A stretch of 64,000 nucleotides of DNA from Aselliscus stoliczkanus (GCA_033961575.1 CM066737.1:65244771-65308770), one strand, 5' to 3'; positions 44,560-57,003 are shown, counted from the stretch's first letter. Numbers and translations are program-made. Notes: generated by a model not told the origin, from the letters alone.

Positions 44560-44740
44560 GATTTTATTGGAATGATAAACAAGAAAATGTTTATTTTTTT
44601 GGTAAGTAACAGTTGATATGGAGAGTACAGGGGGAATTTTGCCTTTAATTTGTTATTGTACATCTTTCCATTTTCTTGAATTATTTATTATGAGTACACA
44701 CTATATGTTAAGAATAAATATGTAAAGTATCATACTTATT

Positions 44741-45445
44741 ATTCTATCTGTGTAATTATGAGCCTGTACCTTAATAAAATGTTGTTTTTATAAAATTTTT
44801 TTTGTTTAATTACACTATACCTAAAAATAACTCACTTAGACTATAAGATTTAAAAGCACTAAGACAACTTTACTCTTTTTTAAAACTTTAAGGTAAATAT
44901 TATGTTTGCAAAATTCAGTTTGTGTGCATATATATAATAGAGACAGAGTGATTTGCTTTTTTAGAGTTAGACACTGCTTACGCTAGCCAGTGCTTTTGCT
45001 ACTATATCAAAATAATGATTTAGACCATTCATTGAGTAAAACGTTTCTTCAAACAAAGCCTAACCTGGAACCCAATATAAAAACTGAAAAAAAAAAAATA
45101 AAGAAAGAGAGAAAGAAAGAAAAGAAATTGCCCTAGTTGAAGTGAGATTGAGGGACAAGAAATCCTGCACAATTAGCCTTTCTTATCTTCCCAGGATTCA
45201 ATTATAAAAATGATGAAAAAGGTGTTCAGGTATTTTCTGGCTCAACCCTTGATTATTTAAATTGAATGAAAATTTTAAAAAAATGAAAATATTTCTTGAT
45301 CTCCTATAGCACTGGGCTAAGTGCGAAGGCAGAGAACTAAGTAAAAAAAAAAAAAAACAAACCCTATAATGTCTATAAGAATGGTGTATAAAAGGTACTG
45401 TGGGAACATAGCAGAGGGTGGAATTAAGTCTTCATTGGTGGAACA
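44741..45445. other. Unassigned DNA
   Basis: No gene or element seen. A purine run of A, GAAA and GAGA units lies at about 45086-45127. Confidence 0.45.
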
Positions 45446-45447
45446 TA

Positions 45448-46017
45448 TGAGGTCAGACAATTAAGTTCACGAACTCATCCTAGAAAAAGTGCTACATACC
45501 TCATTGCTGAATATCACTATGGTCACCTTTGAAGTACTCCCCTTGGGAAGCTATGCACCGATGCCAGCACCTAGTCCATCCTTCAAAGCAATTTTGGAAC
45601 TCTTTTTCTGGAATGGCCATCAGAGCTTTTGTTGTATCACCCTTGATGTCCTGAATATCATCAAAATGTCTTCCTTTCAATATTTCCTTTATCTTTGGGT
45701 AAAGAAAGAAGTCACTGGGGGCCAGATCAGGTGAGTAGGGAGGGTGTTCCAATACAGTTATTTGTTTACTGGCTGAAAACTCCCTCACAAGCAGTGCCCT
45801 GTGAGCAGGTGCATTGTCATGATGCAAGAGCCATGAATTGTTGGCGAAAAGTTCAGGTCATTTAACTTTTTCAGCAGCCTTTTCAGAACTTCCAAATAGT
45901 AAACTTGGTTAATTGTTTGCCCAGTTGGTACAAATTCATAATGAATAATCCCTTGAATATCAAAAAAGATTAGCAACATCAGTGCAACAAGTTCACGAAC
46001 TTAATTGTCAGACCTCG
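45448..46017 (-). mobile_element. Internally deleted mariner, 570 bp (family 1)
   Basis: TA at 45446-45447 and 46018-46019. The inverted ends TGAGGTCAGACAATTAAG and TAATTGTCAGACCTCG are nearly perfect. The element holds the C-terminal half of the transposase and then jumps, after TTAGCAACATCA, straight to the other terminal repeat. The copy at 53713-54286 has the same joint. Confidence 0.95.
45501..45980 (-). pseudogene. Mariner transposase C-terminal half
   Basis: The frame of 108 codons (45501-45827) carries MHHDNAPAHRALLVREF with the second catalytic Asp and HPPYSPDLAPSDFFLYPK with the third, and ends GDHSDIQQ at the normal stop. The upstream part (45785-45979) gives FFDIQGIIHYEF and QVYYLEVLKRL in another frame. 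The first Asp and the whole DNA-binding part are absent, so it cannot work alone. Confidence 0.92.
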
Positions 46018-46019
46018 TA

Positions 46020-49000
46020 TTTTATCCTATAGATAAATATATCTACTTGTTTTTTAAGTAAACATTATTTTCTTCAATATGATTTATAAAGTAGGGTAAT
46101 AGGTTAAGCTTGTTCTAAGTTACATTTTTTTCTTGCTCTCATGGTTTTGAGTCTTTCTACTCTCAATTTACTTATCATGAGTAAAAATGTGTGCACATCA
46201 TGTCTCTTGATTTGCATTTTATCAAGTTGTGCATTATAGAGACACCAGATGGTACAGTGGCCTTTATTTCATATTCTGCATGTATTTTCTGTGCAGCTCT
46301 CTTCTTCAAGCTCTTCAGGATATAATGAGGCACCCATTCAAACCCAGGAATGCTTGAATTATCTGTTTCAAGACAATACAGTTGTTTAACAGTAGTTTTA
46401 AGTTTCTGGAATAAGTACTAATAAAATGGACATATGAAGCCCTGAAATTATGGGACACACCTAGAACAAAATCTATATCTTCAATTTTACCAATTACCAA
46501 AGTATATTAGTCCTGTGTTTGCCCCTTAGGCTAGTGAAATCACTGAAATAAGTAAGGATATGGATGCTTCCAACTTAGCAAAGCTTGGGAACATCAAGCT
46601 ATCCCACCCTCTGACCTTCTACTCCTGGCCTCTGCCCCAGAATGTCATACACATTTCAGGTTTCTAATCCTTCTCACTGGTCCTTCTTTTCTTCTACTTC
46701 CTCCTCCTCTTTTACCTCCTCCTCCTTTTCTATCTTCTCATCATCTCCCTGGAAGAGAGGATGTTTCCAATTTTCCATTCACTTCGTTATGCCTTAAATT
46801 AATATGTTATTGCTCACATGGAGAAATATAAACAACACTAAGATCAGTTAGTCCAGTACCCTCTGCATATATTTCCTAATTAACTTTAAAAATGGTTGAA
46901 AATCCTGTGGAAATTACATCCTGATAGAAACCTGCCTGTGGCTTAAATGTCACTTGCTACATTATAATTATGGCACAACATTTTTTATAGTTTTATTATG
47001 TAGCACTAAAATACTTATCATTAAAAGCATTTTTGTAGTATTATTTTGAATTCAACATTCTATCTATGTAGATAAGAAAATATCCATTTGGAATAAGAGG
47101 ATATTTTAAGAAATAGAAATTTTATAATTACCTTCATATATGCAACAATAGACATTCTGACTCTATTTTAATTCTGTGATGTATGGGAAAGCATTTTCTA
47201 CTTCCACCTGAGTGCTTTAAAAGTCTTTCCCCTGAGCTTTCAAAGAAAAGGAATGTTATCACAGAAATTGGATAGTCTGTGACAACATATTAAAATTTCT
47301 TTATTATGATTCTTAACGTAGAGAAAATGAAATCTCTGTGCGTTTGAATTCAGTTGCCCTGCCAAAGTTAATTGCTGCTCAAGAGATGCCAAACTTGGCA
47401 TGTGCTGGTCCTGTGAAAAGGAACAACTGCTGACTTTAGTATCTTATTTTCCAGTGAGTTAACATTTTTCATGTAATTAGCCCCAGTGTTCTATTTAGAT
47501 TAAAAGATCAACTAATAATACGTTATGTTTTAAAGGAAACAAACAACAGGAAAGTGGCAACATATTTAAAGGGCATAGACTCCTTACAGTAAACACATTT
47601 AAACAATAGTGCCAGCTTAACCTTTACAAAAGTATATTTATCTTTATCTGTACAATCCAAAGTTCATAGAGCATCAAGCTTAACATACAGAAGTTTTACA
47701 TTTGTTTAAGAAACTTGTGTGGCTTATTAATAAGTGGTAATTTTGTATTGTCTTTCAGAATATATTTTATGCATAAAATACCATCTTGTAATAAATATCA
47801 TTTTAGTAGAAACAACTAAAATTGCCAGAACTCCTGGTACAAGAGTTCTTGAGACAACTGATATTCTAAATGGTGTATGGGGCTTTCAAAATATTATTTC
47901 CTTTAGCCTGACTTCTCTAATATTTAACCCTGTTATCAGGTAAATCACCAGAAATCTATATACTTGAACCTTAATGCTATAATCCCCCCATAGAAATGAT
48001 TACATTGACTTGCAATTTAATATTATTACCAGAGTTTTTATTTAGAGTCACTAAAAGATGTGTCTATTTGACATTCCTTTCTACAGTTTTTGAAAAACAG
48101 AATTGATGGCATGCCCATTGCATTATTTAATGCTCTTATAATGTACACATGCAATAAATATATTGTTAAGTTCACTGGCAGAAAGAAAAAAGTTCTTTAT
48201 CTTAGTCTAGTGTTATGCTTCATTTTACTGGCTAATAAGAGGTATATAACCTGACACATTTCAAATTTTGTAAGTGAGCAGAATATGAATAATAGCAACA
48301 AAAATATATATTGAAGATATTAAATATTATATATTAAATATTTGAAGATAGATTGAATTTATATGTGGTACATTTAATTCAGATTTGAATTTGGAGAAAC
48401 AGAGAGTGAGGGTTGGAGTGAAAGGTAAGGTAACAATTATTAAATAATTAAATCAATGGTTGAAATAATGAGACCAAGCTCATAATTTTCAGTCTTCTTA
48501 ATTATTTCAGTCTTTTCAATGAGACTTATATCTACCAACTCTCCATGTAGCTAATTCTGTGATAACTACCTCTATTACATACAGTACCCATTCTACCCCC
48601 ACAGCTCTGTAATCTCTCCTTTACCCACTAAAATTGTTTCACAAATTAGAGCTGCCTGCGTAGATTTTATAGTTAGAAACTACAGACATACTCAGAGAAT
48701 CATGGAACTGAGAGTTCCAAAGTTGATTTAACCCAAAGCAGAGATATGCTGGTAAACATTTAACTAAAATGGCTTGCCAGAAATATAGTTCTGGTTTGTA
48801 GTGGTTTATGATTTCTGTGGTTCAAATACTTTCTTCATGGCTAATTCCAAGCTACCAGTATATCACCAGTCATTAAACACAGAGTTGGAAAGAGATGAGT
48901 GCAGTTGGCTCTCAAGAGCCGCTATTTTGGCTCCAGCATACCTCAGGATCAAAGTGATCACTACTGAATCTAGGTAGTCCTTGAATAATGGCAGCCAGCA

Positions 49001-49200
49001 GATAGTGGTCATGTGGCAGTTTGTTAAGCTATTGATCATCTTTGCAATTGTCTTCTTTCCATCTAATTGAGCTCTTATCACAACCTGCACTAATTTCACT
49101 TTAATTTACTTGGAGATGAAATTTTACTGGTTCCTAGCATTTCTTTTGTATTCAGACTTCCTGTCTTTGAAGGTCATTAAAGACCTTTTAACATTCCCTT
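46020..49200. other. Repeat-poor unassigned DNA, 3.2 kb
   Basis: No transposon recognised over this span. The best frame is 78 codons on the minus strand (48863-49099), with no motif I know. A pyrimidine tract is listed separately. Could be unique intronic or intergenic DNA. Confidence 0.5.
46668..46757. repeat. Polypyrimidine tract
   Basis: About 90 bp almost wholly C and T on the plus strand, with CTTCCTCCTCCTC and ACCTCCTCCTCC. Long tracts of this type can form triplex DNA. No polyadenylated copy or splice context is evident. Confidence 0.8.
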
Positions 49201-49202
49201 TT

Positions 49203-49690
49203 TAAATTAAATTTATTGGGGTGACATTGGTTAGTAAAATTATATAAGTTTCAAGTGTACATTTCTATAATATATCATCTATATATTGCACTGTGTGTTC
49301 ACCATCCAAAGTCAATTCTCCTTCCATCACCATATATTTAACTCCCTTTACCCTCTTCTACCACCCCCTCCCCCTTACCCTCTGGTATCCACTAAAATGC
49401 TGTCTGTGTGTTTATGAGTTTTTATGTTCATTTCAGCACTATTCTTGGTGGCCAAGACATGGGCACAACTGAAGTGTCCTTCAATAGATGATTGGATAAA
49501 GAAGATGTGGTACTCATACACAATGGAATATTACTGGGTCATAAGAAAAGATGAAATACTGCCATTTGCGACACCATGGATGGATCTTGAGATTATCATG
49601 ATAAGCAAAATAAGTCAGACAGAAAAAGTTTAGAACCATATGATTCCCCTTATACATGGGATATAAAACTGAAAGCAACAAACAAATAAA
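49203..49690 (-). mobile_element. L1 insertion with inverted 5' part (twin priming)
   Basis: 49203-49430 is the reverse L1 3' end (AAATTTATTGGGGTGACATT to CTGTGTGTTTATGAG). At about 49433 it turns to plus-strand ORF2 C-terminal coding (SALFLVAKTWAQLK, DDWIKKMWYSYTMEYY, EILPFATPWMDLE), which runs to the ORF2 stop and into the upper 3' UTR. Fourth such inversion in the window. Confidence 0.87.
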
Positions 49691-50110
49691 TGCATGTCCT
49701 TTTGAAATACTCATCTGAACTTGCTTTTTTTTCTTTCAAAGCCTGAGTAGTACTTTCTATTTGATGTCACAAATCATATGGAACTATATAATTTGGCTTG
49801 ATTTTGGAAGTTTGTTCAAGTGGTGCTGGCTTTCACATAATTCACTAGCATTTTTATCAACTGCATGAGCAGAAAACAAATATTTTCTGTTTATTTAAAT
49901 TTTTTTGTCAGTACTTGGCCCCATTTTAGTACATCCTTTTTATTTGGTAATTATTTTTATACTCTCCGGTTTTCTTCCTTTTCTTTTTCTTTTTATTACC
50001 TTCCTTTCCTTTATATGTACCTATCGCTACCATCCTCTCTCTCTTTAAAAAATACTGATTATAATTTTTCTAATAATAAATGATGTCTCAACTTCATATA
50101 CTAAGATGCC
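49691..50110. other. Unassigned DNA
   Basis: T-rich patch near 49970-50010. Nothing else. Confidence 0.4.
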
Positions 50111-50114
50111 ACTA

Positions 50115-50335
50115 CTGACCCATTACAGTAACAGTGGTGAAGATAATAGATTAAAATTCAAGGAAGGAGAGGCCTGAGTTCAAATATCCTGATAGCAGTG
50201 AGGTCTTGGGTAAATTGCTCAAACATTTTGAGCCCTATTTCTCTCATTTGTAAAATGCAAATAATATCTACCTTATGAGATTGTTATAAGAATGACAGAA
50301 TGCACGTATTGTTTCTGGTATAAGAGCTAAACAAG
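50115..50335 (+). mobile_element. MIR SINE
   Basis: Sense MIR pattern: GGCCTGAGTTCAAATATCCTG, GAGGTCTTGGGTAAATTGCTC, CTCTCATTTGTAAAATGCAAAT (short parts of it), CTTATGAGATTGTTATAAG. Old, about what is expected for placental-wide MIR. The following 50336-50735 is unassigned. Confidence 0.75.
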
Positions 50336-50737
50336 TGGTAACCAGTAGAAGCAATGGTAGTATTGTAGTAAGGTTCACAATATATTATATTCAGGTAGTA
50401 GAAATAAATGTGTATTGCATTATATTTCAAAATACGTTACATTCTTCTTTCTTAGTAAGTTATATGAACTTTAGAGATCTGTTTGTTAAGATACTAGCAA
50501 GGGTTCACAGTATATTCTCTATGCAACCTCACTAGCAAAAATGTTTTTCTAATAGCACCAATGATACTATACTAAAATTAAGCAGGCCATTATGGATACT
50601 ATATTTATTTCATAAATTATTTTGAGGGCCTGCCTCAATTAAGGTAAAAAATTTTTGTATTTCCACAAAATGAATAACACTTGAAAATGTTGACTTGCAT
50701 TGAGACCAATATTGCTTACCCTTTCCATTGTTTCTTT

Positions 50738-50880
50738 TAAAAAAATATTCTTTTCAGTTACAGTTGACTTTCAATATTATTTTATATTAGTTATAGGTGT
50801 ACAGCATAGTAGTTAGATATTTATATAATTTATGCAGTGATGCCCCTGATTAGTTTAGTACTTATTTGGCACTATACATG
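50738..50880 (-). mobile_element. Short half-L1/L1 3' UTR fragment
   Basis: Reverse of the terminus seen at 2812 and 56536: TTTCAGTTACAGTTGACTTT, TTAGTTATAGGTGTACAGCA and GTACTTATTTGGCACTATAC. It stops abruptly at about 50880. Confidence 0.8.
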
Positions 50881-52838
50881 TTTCAAAAACCCATGCCAAA
50901 ATAATAAAGTCACCTTTGAAGAGCTGATTTTCAGTTCAGGAATTGCTGAAGACTTGCCCCATTCTCCCAACTTTCTTGCCCTGATCCTAAACACTTATTT
51001 AACAGTCTTCTTTACTGCCCACCAATCTCTACATTTGTATCAAGATTATATTTTGTGCAAACAGTTCTTACTGTTCAACCTTCAATTTGGTCACTCATTT
51101 TGAACCTGCTATTAATTTGTTCTTAGTTTAACTCTCTACTTAAATTGGAGCACTTGGTGACTTAAATTTAAGAATGTTACCCAGATTAGATCCAGCACCC
51201 TTACGGTTATATTATTGACATTTGTCCTGATCATTAATATATACAGATTTTAAACAGTTATACAAAATTTGGAAAAAAGGTGCAAAATTTACTAACAATA
51301 AAAGCATATGTAGCTACTTTTCCAAGTAAAATTTACAAGGAATGTTACAAGCATATTTTTTATTAAAATCTCCAAGAAACCTGCATTTTGGTCTTAAAAA
51401 CAAATATTTTATAATTCAATACTATTATAATTACAGAAATTATTTGATGATTAATAAAGACTACTTTAAATTATAACATTTTAAAGATTTGCTTATATTG
51501 GATTCAAATGCCAAAAAATTTGGAAGAACAATGCATGCATTAAATTTGGAAATTTAGATCAACTGTAACTTTATCACGATTAACACAACTCTTATTAAGG
51601 AATAGTCAAATGCAATGTAATTTCTAATGGGTGGAAAATGTGGTCACATAAAGGAAACATTTATTCAAAAAGTATTTATTATTTTTAATATTCTTTCCCA
51701 ATGAAATTTCAAGTCTAATCAATATTAATTTATTCACATTTTTATAAACATCCCTTGAAGTCCAGCTTAATAGTTAAAATCTCTTTACAGAACATGTTAT
51801 TACATGCTGAAAAATTCCTCTCTGAGTTAGGTTACAGGGTAGATTTTGAAAAGTTTGACAAAAAATGCAGAGAAATGAGCCATTTTTCAGGCTTGGATGG
51901 TTTACAAAGAATCCACTTTTCTCATTTGTTTTCCTGTGATGAGTTTTAATAACATCCAAAGAAGCTTAGCTACTCAGCAGTCCCTATAAGATTTGGGTCT
52001 CAACTTGCCAACAAAGATGATTTATTCATACCACACGATTAGAGGATGGTTAGGAAAAGTTGTAGTTTGGAAGTAGTAGGAAGATTCAACAGGTGTTTAT
52101 ATCCCAGGCACTAAACATGGCTATTGCCATCATTACAGCCTTACACATCTCTCTTTAGAGACCTACCTACATTATGCTATTTTCTGGCACCTGTAATTTC
52201 CTGTTTCACAAAATTTTAAGTTGAGCTCTTTAGCATCTGATATAGCTGGCAAAACTTGAGAAGTTCTTATATTAACTGTACCCCATGTTGCATATTATTT
52301 ATAGCAATATTATATATACATTTGTATGTGATTATCTTTCAAAACGCTTTTACAATGCCATCTGACTTCTTTCATAACAACTCTAAATTTGGTTGGATGG
52401 ATTATATCATTATCATTTTATAGTTGGGAGTGTTACAGAAACCTGAATAAATTGAATAGTAACCAATTTTGTAAACTTTAAAACAAAAATGATAGGGTTA
52501 GAATAGAATTCTAAAGTCTACAGTAAAAAAATACATAGTTCAGGCAATTCACGTTAATTCATAAGACCCAGTCTCCTATATAATTATTCTCAAGTGTTCA
52601 GCATAGGGAAGTGAACAAGTAATAGATGAAATTTTAAATTTCCATGAGTATATAGGGAAACTAAACACTAGTAATGATGTTGTAAAGTAGGAAATTGGTT
52701 ATGTATATAATGGTGGATCCTTACAATGAAGTACCACATATCCATTAATGAAGTCCATGAGTAACTTTGATGTAAGTAAATCCTAATAGTACCATGTTAA
52801 AAGATAAAAGCAGAATATAAAATTACACATATATTCTT
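50881..52838. other. Mostly unassigned DNA
   Basis: No gene found. At 52355-52480 a decayed MIR on the minus strand is likely (ATTATCATTTTATAGTTGGGA, TTACAGAAACCTGAATAAATT). The frames at 51755-51949 and 51774-51959 overlap on opposite strands and lack motifs. Confidence 0.45.
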
Positions 52839-52986
52839 TTGTTTTTTCCAGCTGAGCCATCCTGTCACCTGTTGGCAGCTCAGCGGCAGCTCAGCTTGGG
52901 CTGGGCATCGAACTGCTGTTGCTCAGAGCTCAAGCTTGCACTCTTGAGCGAGCTCTTAACCAACTGAGCCAGTCGGCCAGCCCCAA
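52839..52986 (-). mobile_element. tRNA-derived SINE (second head type)
   Basis: Target duplicate ATATATTCTT at 52829-52838 and 52987-52996. Reverse of the same form as 40175-40326, nearly identical in GGCATCGAACTGCTGTTGCT, so both are young. Confidence 0.94.
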
Positions 52987-53712
52987 ATATATTCTTGAAT
53001 ATGTTCTACAAAGGTGTACATAGGAAACGAATGAAAGAAAAGGTGTCTAAACTAAATATAAATTATTATCAAAATAACTACAAGAAGGGATATTGCTTAA
53101 ACCTTCATGACTAGGCTTACCCTATTTTTCTAATACCTGTATAGGTACTAACAAAACTTTATATTCACTCTTTAAAATTAATTAATTAATTAATTTATAA
53201 AATTTATTGGGGTGACATTGGTTAGTAAAATTATAGAGGCTTCAAGTGTACATTTCTATAATATGTCATCTATATATTGCATTATGCGTTCACCTACCAG
53301 AGTCAGTTCTCCTTCTATCACCATATATTTCACCCCTTTTACCCTCTTCTACCACCATCCTCCCCCTTACCCTCTGGTAACCACCAAATTGTTGTCTGTG
53401 TCTATGAGTTTTTGTTTCTTTGTTTGTTTGTCTTGTTCCTTTGTTGCTTTCAGTTTTATATCCCACGTATGAATGAAGTCATATGGTTTTTTACTTTTCT
53501 GGCTGACTTATTTCATTTACTTAGCACGATAATTTCAAGATCCGTCCACGTTGTCACAAATGGCACTATTTCATGTTTTCTTATTGCTGAGTAATATACC
53601 ATTGTGTATATATACCACATCTTCTTTCTCTAATCATCTGTGAAAGGACACTTTGGTTGTTTCTAAGTCTTGGTCACCAGGAATCATGCTGTAGTGAACA
53701 TAGGGGTATATA

Positions 53713-54286
53713 TGAGGTCTGACAATTAAGTTCACAAACTCATCCTAGAAAGAGTGCTACATACCTCATTGCTGAATATCACTATGGTCACCTTCAAAGT
53801 ATTCTCCTTGGGAAGCTATGCACCGATGCCAGCACCTAGTCCATCCTTCAAAGCAATTTTGGAATTCTTTTTCTGGAATGGCCATCAGAGCTGTCATCAT
53901 ATTACCCTTGATGTCCCAAATGTCATCAAAATGTCTTTCTTTCAAGATTTCCTTTATCTTCAGGTAAAGAAAGACGTCATTGAGGGCCAGATGAGCTGAG
54001 TAGGGGGGGTGGCGGTGTTTCAATATAGTTATTTTGTTTACTGGCCAAAAACTCCCTCACAGAGAGTGCTGTGGGAACTGGTGCATTGTTGTGATGCAAG
54101 AGCCATGAATTGTTGGCAAAAAGTTCAGGTCATCTAGCTTTTTCAGCAGCCTTTTCAGCACTTCCAAATAGTAAACTTGGTTAATTGTTTGTCCAGTTCA
54201 TACAAATTCATAATGAGTAATCCCTCTGATATCAAAGTTAGCAACATCATTGCAACAAAGTTCTAGGACTTAATTGTCAGACCTCG
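53713..54286 (-). mobile_element. Internally deleted mariner, 574 bp (family 1)
   Basis: TA at 53711-53712 and 54287-54288, inserted in L1 (GAACATAGGGGTA to CATCTTTACAGATAAG). It carries the C-terminal transposase half, with GMKHRHPPYSAHLALND replacing the usual third-Asp block, then the joint TTAGCAACATCA-TTGCAACAAAG. Same deletion as 45448-46017 but more decayed. Confidence 0.95.
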
Positions 54287-55468
54287 TACATCTTTACAGA
54301 TAAGTGTTTTCAGATTTTTGTACCCAGAAGAGGGATTTCTGGGTCACATTGTAATTCTATTCTTAAATTTTTGGGAACCTCCATACTGTTTTCCACAGTG
54401 GCTGAACTAATTTACATTCCCAACAGCAGTGTATGAGGGTTCCTTTTTCTCCACAGCCTCTCCAACACTCAATTTGTCTTGATGATAGCCATTGTAACAG
54501 GTGTGAGGTATATCTCATTGCGATTTTGATTTGCATTTCCCCAATAGCTAGTGTAATTGAGCACTTTTTTTTCAAATATCTGTTGGCCATTTGTATGTCT
54601 TTTTGGGAAAGGTGTCTGTTCACATCTTCTGATCCTTTTAAAATTGGATTGTTTGTCTTTTTGTTGCTGAGTTGTATGAGTTCTTTATTAATTTGAGATA
54701 TTAGCCTCTTTGGGAGTTGTTTTTTTGCAAACATCTTCTCCCATTTGGTTGGTTGCCTCTTTGTTTCTTGTGCTGTGCAGAAGCTTTTTTATTTGATACA
54801 GTCCCATTCATTTATTTTTGCTATTACTTCCCTTGCCTTTGAGGTCAAATTCATAAAATCCTCTCTGAACCCAAGGTCCGTAGTTTAGTGCCTATGCTTT
54901 CGTTTATGCAATTTATTGTTTCACATCTTATGTTTAGGTCTTTGATCCATTGTGAGTTAATTTTGGTATATTGTGACTGATAGCAGTCTAATTTCATTCT
55001 TTCGCATGTGGCTTCCGAATGTTCTCAGCACCAATTATTGAAGAGGCTTTCTTTTCTTTGTCGTAATGTTTTCTTTGACTCCTTTGTCAAAAATTATCTG
55101 CCCATATATACATGAGTTTATTTCTGCATTTTGAATTCTATTCCATTGGTCTCTGTGTCTGTTTTTCTGCCAATACCATGCTGTTTTGATTATTGTTGTT
55201 TTGTATGCAGTACAAATTGAAGTCAGGGAGTGTGATACCTCCAGCCTTATAATTTTTTTGTAGAATTGCTTTGGTTATTTCGGGTCTTTTGTGATACCAT
55301 ACAAATCTGACGATCTTTTGTTTTATTTCTTGAAAAATGCCATTGGGATTTTGATGGGGATAAGTTAAATCTGTATATTGCTTTCGGTAATATGGCCATT
55401 TTAACTATGTTGATTCTTTTAATACATGAACATGTAATCTTTCCATTTCTTTGTGTCTACTTCAATTT

Positions 55469-55599
55469 CTTTCATTTTTTTTAGAGGTCACTTTTTTTTG
55501 TTTGTTTGTTTATTTTAGGATGGCACAGCACACAGTGGCCCATGTTGGGATCGAACCACCACCAACGCTCTAACCAACTGAGCTAACCAGCCACCTCAT
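55469..55599 (-). mobile_element. VES-like tRNA-derived SINE, short
   Basis: Sense: GGTGGCTGGTTAGCTCAGTT, GGTTCGATCCCAACATGGGC, then GTGTGCTGTGCCATCC and an A tail. ACTTCAATTT occurs at 55459-55468 and 55600-55609 as target duplicate. The head is a good tRNA-like A/B box pair. Confidence 0.87.
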
Positions 55600-55762
55600 A
55601 CTTCAATTTTTTAAATAATGTCTTCTAGTTTTCAGTGTGTAAGTCCTTTACATCCTTTGTTAAATTTATTCCTAGGTATTTTATTATTTTTGTTGCACTT
55701 GCAAAAGGAATTGATTTTTTTCCCATTATTTTTCTGAAATTTCATTGTTAATATATACTAAT

Positions 55763-56340
55763 AGTAGTCCCCTGGTATCTGTGGGGTATGAGTTCCAAGA
55801 TTCCCATTTGGATCCCTGAAACTATAGATATTACCAAAACCCTATATGTACTATGTTATTCCCTATACATGCATACATATAATAAAGCTTAACTTATAAA
55901 TTAGGCACAATAAGAACTTAACAATAACTAATAAGAAAATAGAATAATTATAACAATATAGTGCAATAAAAATTATGTGAATGTGATCTCTCTCTCAAAA
56001 TATCTTATTGTACTGTACTTACCTTTTTTCTTGTGATGATGTGAGATTGTACAATGCCTATGTGATGAGATGAAGTGACGTGGATGACTTAAGCATTGAG
56101 ACATAGCCTTAGACTACAATAAGTGTTACTTGAACACAGCTCTGTGGTACCACAACAGTTGATCTGATAACAGAGACAGCTACAAGGTGACTAATGGGTG
56201 GTGTATACAGTGTCGATAAGCTGGACAATGGGATGATTCATTTTCCAGGTAGAGCAGAGATGAAAAGCCAGAAATTTCATCACACTCTTCAGAATAGCAT
56301 GTGATTTAAAACTTATCAATTGTTTATTGCTGGAATTTTC
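55763..56340 (-). mobile_element. Tigger (MER44-like) DNA transposon relic
   Basis: The left end AGTAGTCCCCTGGTATCTGT resembles Tigger ends. The interior (GTATACAGTGTCGATAAGCTG, GGACAATGGGATGATTCATT, AATTTCATCACACTCTTCAG, TTAAAACTTATCAATTGTTTA in pieces) follows the reverse of the Tigger1/MER44 5' region as I recall it. The right end is cut by the following L1 tail. No transposase coding recognised. Confidence 0.72.
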
Positions 56341-57003
56341 CTTTTTTAAACATTTAGTTTTCAATTTCCATTGACATAAAATATATTACTTTCAGGTATA
56401 CAAAACAACATAGTGATTAGACATTTATATACTTCAAAAAGTGATCATCCCAATAAATCTATTACCCATGTGACATTGTACATAGTTATTACAATATTAT
56501 TGATTATATTCCTTAAGCTGTATTTTATACCCCTATTACTTTTTTCCATTATATCTGACATTCAATATTATTTCATATTAGTTTCTTGTGTATAGCATAG
56601 TGATTAGACATTTATATAATTTATGATGTGATCCTCCCAATAAGTCTAGTGCTCACCTGACACTATATATAGTTCTTACAATATTATTGACCATATTTAG
56701 TATACTGTACATTCCCATGATTATTTTGTAATTGCCAATTTGCACTTCTTAATCCCTTCCCCTTTTCCACCCAGCCTCCCAACTGCCCCCCCCAAGTAAC
56801 ATTCAGTTTGTTGTCTGCTTCTGTTTTGTTTGTTTGTTTTTGCTATGTTTTTTAGATTCCACATATAAGTGAGATCATATGGTATTTGTCTTTCTCTGTC
56901 TGACTTATCTCACTTAGCATATCTTCTAGGTCCAACCGTGTTGTCACAAATTGTAAGATTTCATTCTTTATATGGCACAATAATATTCCATTGCATATAT
57001 ATG

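Larger units (their letters stand above)
43985..44740 (+). mobile_element. Old L1 3' end, split by two SINEs
   Basis: Sense L1 tail: AATGTCCATCAATAAG, ATAAATTATGATACATCTAT, CTACTATGCAATAAATAAAG, GATATATTGTTGAATAAAAT-like and AGAAAGATCCTATT, then after the second SINE TTTTATTGG and TTCTTGAATTATTTATTATG. Matches the common old L1 3' UTR. Confidence 0.75.
53185..55757 (-). mobile_element. L1, 5'-truncated, with long ORF2 remnant
   Basis: Reverse L1 from the 3' terminus (AAATTTATTGGGGTGACATT) through the 3' UTR and ORF2 C-terminal end, to the reverse-transcriptase end near 55757. Interrupted by a mariner derivative (53713-54286) and a SINE (55469-55599). The L1 reads straight through both insertions. 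This is the longest continuous ORF2 segment here. Confidence 0.88.
53480..55757 (-). pseudogene. L1 ORF2 remnant
   Basis: Minus-strand frames read, from the far end, the thumb and post-RT region: a YTEN..KTL-like start near 55700, a WRYHKRPE-like block near 55280, [10 protein letters not shown] near 55140, [13 protein letters not shown] near 54940, [20 protein letters not shown] near 54810, and then an open piece of 123 codons (54363-54734) with [39 protein letters not shown]. The last is the Cys-rich motif of ORF2. Stops are few relative to older copies, but none of the catalytic reverse-transcriptase residues is included. Confidence 0.85.

Noticed and set aside
48863..49099. 78-codon minus-strand frame in a repeat-poor island
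   Set aside because: Protein-like composition, but no recognisable domain, no upstream exon or splice signal I can defend, and the length is within chance for this window.
51755..51959. Overlapping 64- and 61-codon frames on opposite strands
   Set aside because: No motif, and opposite-strand overlap of this size is expected by chance.
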